Origin: Ornithinimicrobium pekingense DSM 21552
GTDB lineage: Bacteria; Actinomycetota; Actinomycetes; Actinomycetales; Dermatophilaceae
Reading direction: 5' to 3'
Length of the DNA: 64,000 nt
Assembly: GCF_000421185.1 (NCBI RefSeq)
Contig: NZ_ATWJ01000014.1
Coordinates: 1-64,000 of the forward strand
The translations under genes were made by a program, and so were the position numbers. This document shows positions 58,787-64,000 of the stretch, piece after piece (position 1 is the stretch's first letter; every line of letters starts with the position of its first letter). Below the pieces are notes generated by a model. That model ran no database searches and had not been told where the DNA came from. It saw only the letters and a list, made by a program, of their open reading frames with translations.

Positions 58787-59575
58787 TCAGACGAACTTGC
58801 GGGAGGCCAGGAACTCGGCCAGCTTCGAGCCGCCGTCGCCCTCGTCGGTGACGACCTCACCGGCCGTGCGCGGCGGACGAGCGCTCACCTCGACAACCCT
58901 GGACCAGGCCGCGTCCAGCCCGACCTGGGAGGCGTCGACACCCAGGTCGGCCAGGCCCCAGGTCTCCACGGGCTTCTTCTTGGCCGCCATGATCCCCTTG
59001 AAGGAGGGGTAGCGCGGCTCGTTGATCTGGTCGGTCACGCTCACCACGGCCGGCAGGGAAGACTCGATCGTCTCGGAGGCGGTCTCGTCGTCACGGCGGA
59101 TCCGCACCGTGGAGCCCTCCACCGTCAGCTCGGAGGCGAAGGTCACCTGCGGCAGGCCCAGGCGCTCGGCCAGCATCGCCGGCACCACGGACATGACACC
59201 GTCGGTGGAGGCCAGCCCGGTCAGCACCAGGTCCACCGGCGCCTCCTCACCGATCTTCTTGATGGCCTCGGCCAGCACCAGGCTGGTCGCGACGGAGTCC
59301 GACCCGGCGATGGCCTCGTCGGTGACCACGACGCCCTTGTGCGCGCCCATCTGCAGCGACTTCTTCACCGCCGCGACCGCGTCCTCCGGGCCCATGGTCA
59401 GCACCGTGACCTCGCCCTCGCCGGCCTCGACCAGCTTCAGGGCCTCCTCGACCGCATACTCGTCCAGCTCGGACAGCAGCCCGTCCACAGCCTCGCGGTC
59501 GGTGGTGTTGTCAGCCTCGAAGCCCCGGTCACCCTGGGCGTCCGGCACGTACTTCACACAGACGACGATGTTCAT
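58787..59575 (-). CDS. etfB: Electron transfer flavoprotein beta subunit, 262 aa
   Basis: Partner of EtfA that binds AMP. Seen: MNIVVCVKYVPDAQGD at the start, LDEYAVEEALKLVEAGEGEVTVLTMGPEDA, DLVLTGLASTDGVMSVVPAMLAERLG and PAVVSVTDQINEPRYPSFKGIMAAKKKP, the EtfB signature. ATG at 59575 follows GAGGACG. Upstream on the minus strand TTGACG lies near a TGAC/GTCA dyad (about 59612-59640), possibly a regulator site. Confidence 0.96.
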   Translation of the reverse strand: MNIVVCVKYVPDAQGDRGFEADNTTDREAVDGLLSELDEYAVEEALKLVEAGEGEVTVLTMGPEDAVAAVKKSLQMGAHKGVVVTDEAIAGSDSVATSLVLAEAIKKIGEEAPVDLVLTGLASTDGVMSVVPAMLAERLGLPQVTFASELTVEGSTVRIRRDDETASETIESSLPAVVSVTDQINEPRYPSFKGIMAAKKKPVETWGLADLGVDASQVGLDAAWSRVVEVSARPPRTAGEVVTDEGDGGSKLAEFLASRKFV

Positions 59576-59657
59576 CTGTCACGTCCTCGTGGGTAGCGGA
59601 TGTTGTGTCGGTCCATCTTGACACCTGACGAGGACGTCAACGTACGCGCCCCCGGCC

Positions 59658-60434
59658 TCACCCGAGCAGGTGCACCCCCCAGGTGAGCCCCAGCAGCAGC
59701 AGCGTGAGGACCGGCAGGATGAGCGCACCCGCGATCCGTGCGCCCCCGCCGGGCCGCGGGCTCTGCCCGGGCGCGACGATCTGGTCACCGTCCGGCGGGG
59801 CGTCGATCCAGGCCGCGACCACGCTGGTCGCCATCAGCACCACCGCGACGAGGGCGACCGGGAGCACACCGACCTCGAACCAGGTGTCCCGCAGGAGCAG
59901 GAAGACCCCCACGAAGGCCCCGATGAGCACGACCGGGGTCAGCAGCGAGACCGCCACCCGGTGCTCCACCGCGACCCGGATCAACGGCGTGGGCCACCGC
60001 AGCACCGCACCCATGAGCGCGAGCAGGAGGAGGAGACCGACACCGTCGCCGACGGTGATGGCCAACGGTCCGCCCTCGAGCCAGCCGGTGAGGGCCCGCA
60101 CCGCCGCGAGCATCCCGACGAGGCCGGCGACGTTGCCCAGGACGGTCCAGCTGTTGATGCTCCAGCTCGGCTCCTTCCCGCTGCTGCGGGCGATCTCCCG
60201 GGCATAGGGCACCGGCTCGCCGAACGCCTCCAGCGCGCCCTCCCCCGACTCGGCGACGTGGCTGTCCACGGTGACCAGGGCGTCGCCGATCCGGTCGCCG
60301 GCGACGCCCAGCAGCCGCAGCTCGATGATGAAGTCGTCGCGCCAGCCCTTCTCGACGTGCGGGGCGATCTGGCCCGGGTCGCCGAAGACGCCGCCGCGGC
60401 CCTGACGCGTGCCGTTCTCCTGGATGTCGTTCAT
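59658..60434 (-). CDS. HAAS-type domain membrane protein, 258 aa
   Basis: The first about 80 residues are soluble and helical (WRDDFIIELRLLGVAGDRIGDALVTVDSHVAESGEGALEAFG), matching the HAAS signalling domain found in PadR-linked membrane proteins; then five or six membrane helices to the end. Its ATG overlaps the PadR stop by one base (TGATG), so it is the PadR target and partner. It may sense membrane state; this is inferred from the family context. Confidence 0.82.
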   Translation of the reverse strand: MNDIQENGTRQGRGGVFGDPGQIAPHVEKGWRDDFIIELRLLGVAGDRIGDALVTVDSHVAESGEGALEAFGEPVPYAREIARSSGKEPSWSINSWTVLGNVAGLVGMLAAVRALTGWLEGGPLAITVGDGVGLLLLLALMGAVLRWPTPLIRVAVEHRVAVSLLTPVVLIGAFVGVFLLLRDTWFEVGVLPVALVAVVLMATSVVAAWIDAPPDGDQIVAPGQSPRPGGGARIAGALILPVLTLLLLGLTWGVHLLG

Positions 60435-60784
60435 CAGCTTCTCCTTGCTGCGGGCGCACCGTCGAGCAGCGCGCGGGTGGTGGTGGTGAAGGACGCCCAG
60501 CGGGCGGCCAGGTCGGCCGCCTCCTGCCGTCCCTGAGGGGTGAGCGCGAAGTACTTGCGGCCGGGACCGCCCTCGCCGGGCCGCCACTCGACCTCGACGT
60601 GCCCGGCCTCCTCGAGGCGCCCGAGGAGCGGGTAGAGCGTGCCGCCCTTGACCGCCCCCAGCCCTGCCTCGGCGAGCCGCTGGGTGATGGCGTAGCCGTA
60701 GCTCGGGCCGTCCTGCAGGACGCGCAGGACGCACACCCCGAGGACGCCCCGCAGCCATTCGCTGGGCCACTGTTCGGTGTTCAT
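60434..60784 (-). CDS. PadR-family repressor, 116 aa
   Basis: Winged helix of the PadR type: LRGVLGVCVLRVLQDGPSYGYAIT near residue 10, KGGTLYPLLGRLEEAGHVE near 46 and GRKYFALTPQGR near 75, with a short C-terminal dimer helix. ATG at 60784 is 6 nt after TACGAT, so the transcript is probably leaderless, and the TGACTAGTCA dyad lies inside the promoter spacer, indicating autorepression. Confidence 0.9.
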   Translation of the reverse strand: MNTEQWPSEWLRGVLGVCVLRVLQDGPSYGYAITQRLAEAGLGAVKGGTLYPLLGRLEEAGHVEVEWRPGEGGPGRKYFALTPQGRQEAADLAARWASFTTTTRALLDGAPAARRS

Positions 60785-60819
60785 GACTAGATCGTACGCC
60801 TGACTAGTCAGATACGCAA
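60784..60819 (-). promoter_or_regulatory. PadR promoter and operator
   Basis: On the minus strand TTGCGT (60819-60814), 17-bp spacer, TACGAT (60796-60791), 6 nt, ATG. The spacer holds the palindrome TGACTAGTCA (60801-60810), and CTAGTCA recurs at 60784-60790 across the start. Confidence 0.75.
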
Positions 60820-60940
60820 ACTACTTACGGCTTCGAACACGTCCGACCCCCGTGCACCTCTGTCGTGTCACATCGGTCGTCGCAGCGACGCCTGTGACAC
60901 GAGAGATCCGCACGAGCGTGCTGGTGGACGGGTATGCAGC

Positions 60941-60974
60941 GAGGCCGGGCGCTCCCCTCGGAGCACCCGGCCTC
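60941..60974 (-). terminator. Hairpin terminator of the enoyl-CoA hydratase gene
   Basis: 15-bp arms 60941-60955 and 60960-60974 (GAGGCCGGG-GCTCC type) with a 4-nt loop. The single mismatch becomes a G-U pair only in the minus-strand RNA, pointing to termination of the enoyl-CoA hydratase message ending at 60996. Confidence 0.8.
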
Positions 60975-60995
60975 GTGGCGGGACGGACGGACCGG

Positions 60996-61796
60996 TCAGC
61001 GACCCTCGAAGGCCGCCTTGCCGGGACCCTCCTTGACGAAGGAGGTCATGCCGATCTCCCGGTCGGTGGTGGCGAAGACGCCGGCGAACTGCATCGCCTC
61101 GATCGCCAGACCCGTCTCCAGGTCGTTGTCGAGACCTCGGTCGATGGCCTCCTTGGCGGCGCGCAGCGCGAAGGCCGGCCCGTGCACGTAGCGCTCGACC
61201 CGGGCGACGGCGGCGGCGTAGGCCCCGCCCGCGGGGGCGACCTCGTCGACGAGGCCGATCCGGTGGGCCTCCTCGGCGTCGACCATCCGGCCGGTGAAGA
61301 CCAGGTCCTTGGCGCGGGAGGCGCCGACGAGGCGGGCGAGCCGCTGGGTGCCGCCGGCCCCCGGGATGACCCCGAGCAGGATCTCCGGCTGCCCGAGCTT
61401 GGCGTCCTCGGCCACCACGCGGAAGTCGCAGCACAGCGCCAGCTCGCAACCGGCGCCCAGGGCGTACCCCTCGATCGCGGCGACGGTCGGCTTGGGGATG
61501 CGGGCCACGGCGGTGAAGCACGCCTGGATGACCGGTGCGCGCTGGACCATGTCGGTGTAGGACATGCCCTGCATCTCCTTGATGTCGGCCCCGGCGGCGA
61601 AGACCTTCTCCCCGCCGTAGACGACGACCGCGGCGACCTCGTCGTCCTCGGAGACGAGGCGCGCGGCCTCACCGATGGCGTCCTGCACCTCGATCGACAA
61701 CGGGTTCATCTTCGGCCGGTCGATCCGGATCGTGGCGATGCTGGAGTCGATCTCGACCCGGACGAACTCGCTGGCGGTGCTGACCGTCCGGCTCAC
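60996..61796 (-). CDS. Enoyl-CoA hydratase/isomerase, 266 aa
   Basis: Crotonase-fold enzyme hydrating 2-enoyl-CoA. Seen: oxyanion-hole GEKVFAAGADIKEM near residue 65, GYALGAGCELALCCDFRVV near 110 and QPEILLGVIPGAGGTQRL near 135, which holds a catalytic Glu. GTG at 61796 overlaps the YbjN-type gene stop (GTGA). With etfBA nearby it suggests fatty-acid or amino-acid beta-oxidation. Confidence 0.92.
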   Translation of the reverse strand: MSRTVSTASEFVRVEIDSSIATIRIDRPKMNPLSIEVQDAIGEAARLVSEDDEVAAVVVYGGEKVFAAGADIKEMQGMSYTDMVQRAPVIQACFTAVARIPKPTVAAIEGYALGAGCELALCCDFRVVAEDAKLGQPEILLGVIPGAGGTQRLARLVGASRAKDLVFTGRMVDAEEAHRIGLVDEVAPAGGAYAAAVARVERYVHGPAFALRAAKEAIDRGLDNDLETGLAIEAMQFAGVFATTDREIGMTSFVKEGPGKAAFEGR

Positions 61797-62389
61797 TGCG
61801 GGTCACCGCCCGCCTGGCCCTCCTGACCCTGGCCGTCCTGACCCTGGCCGTCCTGCTGGCGCCCCTGGGTGCCGACCGACAGCCACGGGCCGACCTCCGT
61901 GCCCTCGGGCGCGTCCGCGGGCAGATCGGGCTGCTGGCCCTGCTCGGCCTGCGACTTGGCCACGACGTTGCGGTGCCACAGCGACAGGGCCTGCAGGATG
62001 AGGCCGGTCGCGATCTGCAGCTTGGCCTTGGGCTGCTCCTGGCGGGCGACGATCTGCTCGACGGCCAGCACCAGGTTGCCGCCCGCGATGCCGGCCTTGA
62101 CCAGGTTGACGCCCAGCGTGACGTCGTTGCAGCCGTTGAGACGCGTCAGCAGGTCGTCGGGCACGGTGCCGGCGACCTGCCACTGGCCGAAGACCCGCAT
62201 GATGTCGAACTGCTCGCCCTGGACGATCTTGACGAACATCCGCTGGTCCCTGACCTCGAAGGCGACGTCGCCCTCCTTGTCCAGGTCGGGGCTCATCTGC
62301 AGGTCCTGCAGCGCGTCGAGCACGCGGCCGGACAGCGGGCGCTCCTGCGGCGGCGGGGGGAAGTTGGGAAGCGACGTGGGATCGGTCAT
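61793..62389 (-). CDS. YbjN-domain protein, 198 aa
   Basis: A YbjN-like type III secretion chaperone fold (MFVKIVQGEQFDIMRVFGQW, then LLTRLNGCNDVTLGVNLVKAGI) in residues about 40-140; the tail is a Gln/Gly low-complexity region (GRQQDGQGQDGQGQEGQ). The family has no defined activity. ATG at 62389 has TACGTT 7 nt upstream (62402-62397). First gene of a two-gene unit with the enoyl-CoA hydratase; divergent from glgX. Confidence 0.85.
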   Translation of the reverse strand: MTDPTSLPNFPPPPQERPLSGRVLDALQDLQMSPDLDKEGDVAFEVRDQRMFVKIVQGEQFDIMRVFGQWQVAGTVPDDLLTRLNGCNDVTLGVNLVKAGIAGGNLVLAVEQIVARQEQPKAKLQIATGLILQALSLWHRNVVAKSQAEQGQQPDLPADAPEGTEVGPWLSVGTQGRQQDGQGQDGQGQEGQAGGDPQ

Positions 62390-62500
62390 GGGCACCAACG
62401 TACCCGTCGCCCTGCGGCCGCCCCAGCCGACCCGGGACGGGTACGGAGCATGCCGGGGTGGCCGCGTCCACGGCGCACGCGCGCTGCATACCCTGGCCCC

Positions 62501-64000
62501 ATGCCCGCCCCGCTCCGCCCCCGCCGCAGCCTCGAGACACCTCCCCCGCTGGGGGTGACGATGTCGGTGCTGGGCACGGAGGTGGCGGTCGTCGCGCGGC
62601 ACGCCACCGCCGTGGACCTGTGCCTCTTCACCGAGGGCAGCGAGAAGCGCCTGCCGCTGCGCCGCACCGCCCACGGCATCTGGTGGGACCTGGTCCCCGA
62701 CGGCGCGCTGGTGCCGGGCACCCGCTACGGCTTCCGGGTCGACGGGCCCTGGGACCCGCACGTCGGGCACCGGCACAACGCCGCCAAGCTGCTGCTCGAC
62801 CCCTACGGGCAGGCCGTGGACGGGTGGGTGCACTGGGAGCCGGAGGTCTACGGCCACGTGGTGGACGGGCGCGACCAGCACGACCACGACACCCGGGACG
62901 ACCGCGACTCCGCGCCGTTCGTGCCCCGCTCCGTGGTGGTGGACCAGGCCTTCGACTGGGGCGACGACGTGGCCCCGGCGGTGCCGTGGTCGGAGACGGT
63001 CGTCTACGAGGCGCACGTGCGCGGGCTGACCATGCGCCACCCCGCGGTCCCGCCGCACCTGCAGGGGACCTATGCCGCCCTGGCCCACCCGGCCGTCCTC
63101 GAGCACCTCACCGGGCTCGGGGTCACCACCCTGGAGCTGCTGCCGGTGCACGCCTTCGCCTCCGAGGCGGCGCTCGTGCAGCGCGGGCTGCGCAACTACT
63201 GGGGCTACAACTCCCTGGGCTTCTTCGCCCCGCACGCCGGGTATGCGGCCGCGAACGACCCCCAGGGCGTGGTCGACGAGCTCAAGGGCGCGGTCCGGGC
63301 GCTGCACGCGGCCGGCATCGAGGTCCTCCTCGACGTCGTCTACAACCACACCGCCGAGCAGTCCTCGCACAACGGGCCGACCCTGTCCTGGCGTGGCCTG
63401 GACAACCGGACCTACTACCGCCTCGACGACCGGGGCCGTGACATCGACGTCACGGGCACCGGTAACACCGTCGACCTGCGCGACCCGCTCGTGGTCCGGA
63501 TGGTGCTGGACTCGCTGCGCCACTGGGTGCAGGAGTTCCACGTCGACGGCTTCCGCTTCGACCTGGCGCCGGCGCTGGCCCGCGGCGACGACGGCTACCG
63601 CCCCGACCACCCCTTCCTCGTCGCGCTGCAGACCGACCCGGTGCTCTCGGGCGCCAAGCTGGTCGCCGAGCCGTGGGACGTCGGGGTCCACGGGTGGCGC
63701 ACGGGGCAGTTCCCGCCGCCGTTCGCCGAGTGGAACGACCGCTACCGCGACACCGTGCGCACCTTCTGGCTGGCCGACACCGGCCGCTCGCTCGCCGGGC
63801 AGCCAGGGCACGGCGTGCGCGAGCTGGCCACGCGCATCGCGGGGTCGGCCGACATGTTCGCCGCGGCCGACCGGGGGCCGGTGGCCTCGGTCAACATCGT
63901 CACCGCCCACGACGGCTTCACGATGGCCGACCTCACCGCCTACGAGACCAAGCACAACCTGGCCAACGGCGAGGACAACCGCGACGGCCACAGCGACAAC
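62501..64000 (+). CDS. glgX: Glycogen debranching enzyme GlgX, partial (500 codons, no stop in window)
   Basis: GH13 isoamylase-type enzyme that removes alpha-1,6 branches from phosphorylase-trimmed glycogen or maltodextrin. Seen: an N-terminal CBM48-like domain (GTRYGFRVDGPWDPHVGHRHN), RNYWGYNSLGFFAPHAGY, DVVYNHTAE, nucleophile Asp in DGFRFDLAPALARG, acid Glu in LVAEPWDVG and VTAHDGFTMADL. The reading frame runs off the window at 64000, so about 200 further residues are expected. Leaderless-type TACCCT (62489-62494) is 6 nt before ATG 62501. Confidence 0.94.
   Translation, partial: MPAPLRPRRSLETPPPLGVTMSVLGTEVAVVARHATAVDLCLFTEGSEKRLPLRRTAHGIWWDLVPDGALVPGTRYGFRVDGPWDPHVGHRHNAAKLLLDPYGQAVDGWVHWEPEVYGHVVDGRDQHDHDTRDDRDSAPFVPRSVVVDQAFDWGDDVAPAVPWSETVVYEAHVRGLTMRHPAVPPHLQGTYAALAHPAVLEHLTGLGVTTLELLPVHAFASEAALVQRGLRNYWGYNSLGFFAPHAGYAAANDPQGVVDELKGAVRALHAAGIEVLLDVVYNHTAEQSSHNGPTLSWRGLDNRTYYRLDDRGRDIDVTGTGNTVDLRDPLVVRMVLDSLRHWVQEFHVDGFRFDLAPALARGDDGYRPDHPFLVALQTDPVLSGAKLVAEPWDVGVHGWRTGQFPPPFAEWNDRYRDTVRTFWLADTGRSLAGQPGHGVRELATRIAGSADMFAAADRGPVASVNIVTAHDGFTMADLTAYETKHNLANGEDNRDGHSDN

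Overview
The window is GC-rich chromosomal DNA from an actinobacterium. Gene content (CarD, LuxR-GAF, a RskA-type anti-sigma factor, GatCAB, NAD-dependent ligase) and the order etfB-etfA-iscS-mnmA-MetE-like-ligA-gatC-gatA-gatB fit a high-GC Micrococcales-type genome. My guess is the Intrasporangiaceae/Ornithinimicrobiaceae area, inferred from general gene style only. GTG starts, 1-8 nt ATGA/GTGA/TGATG overlaps, and start codons placed 6-7 nt after a TANNNT -10 element (probable leaderless mRNAs) are common.

Layout. 1-7.4 kb is an accessory metal-resistance segment: two small unknown genes (one resembles a lone piece of GyrA), a P1B-type ATPase with an unusual YPC motif plus a HMA metallochaperone, a decayed four-helix-bundle Cys-rich metal protein, two MerR regulators and a MerA-type mercuric reductase. 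Three near-identical MerR-type operators tie the segment together. 7.4-12.6 kb: PrsW protease, oligoribonuclease and a TetR-controlled ABC exporter. 12.6-14.1 kb: tRNA-His, YihY, tRNA-Lys. 14.2-18.1 kb: threonine degradation (tdh-kbl), a large 32-bp repeat locus and an MFS transporter. 18.2-25.3 kb: an alpha/beta hydrolase lacking its nucleophile, CorA, a GroES-like protein, a DUF3618 protein, Bcp, tRNA-Leu, an SGNH hydrolase, PhzF and thrB-thrC. 25.5-34.8 kb: CarD, then rdgB, rph, a metallo-hydrolase and murI, a conserved actinobacterial order here split by two blocks (an ECF sigma/anti-sigma/cupredoxin/membrane operon, and tam-luxR-flavin monooxygenase). 34.8-41.2 kb: FAH hydrolase, a 3-methyladenine-glycosylase-like protein, ilvE with a degenerate ketol-acid reductoisomerase paralogue, and a two-permease ABC exporter. 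41.3-44.1 kb: endonuclease IV bracketed by inverted 32-bp repeat arrays, SixA and a D-2-hydroxyacid dehydrogenase. 44.1-57.7 kb: gatCAB, small envelope genes, VOC protein, membrane glutaredoxin, DinB-like, ligA, EamA, MetE-like, mnmA, iscS. 57.8-64 kb: etfBA, a PadR/HAAS-type membrane pair, enoyl-CoA hydratase, YbjN, and the 5' part of glgX, cut by the window end.

Most unusual: (1) a dispersed family of tandem repeats with a strict 32-bp period, found as outward-facing inverted blocks at 16.5-16.75 kb and on both sides of nfo (41.3 and 42.2 kb); (2) a matched pair of ECF promoters (CAATCC-N16/17-CGTAC) before the sigma gene and before a cupredoxin lipoprotein gene; (3) the very frequent motif GGTATG, often as GGTATGCGGTG, in coding and non-coding DNA; (4) several apparent pseudo-enzymes. 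I found no CRISPR array, prophage or intact transposase.
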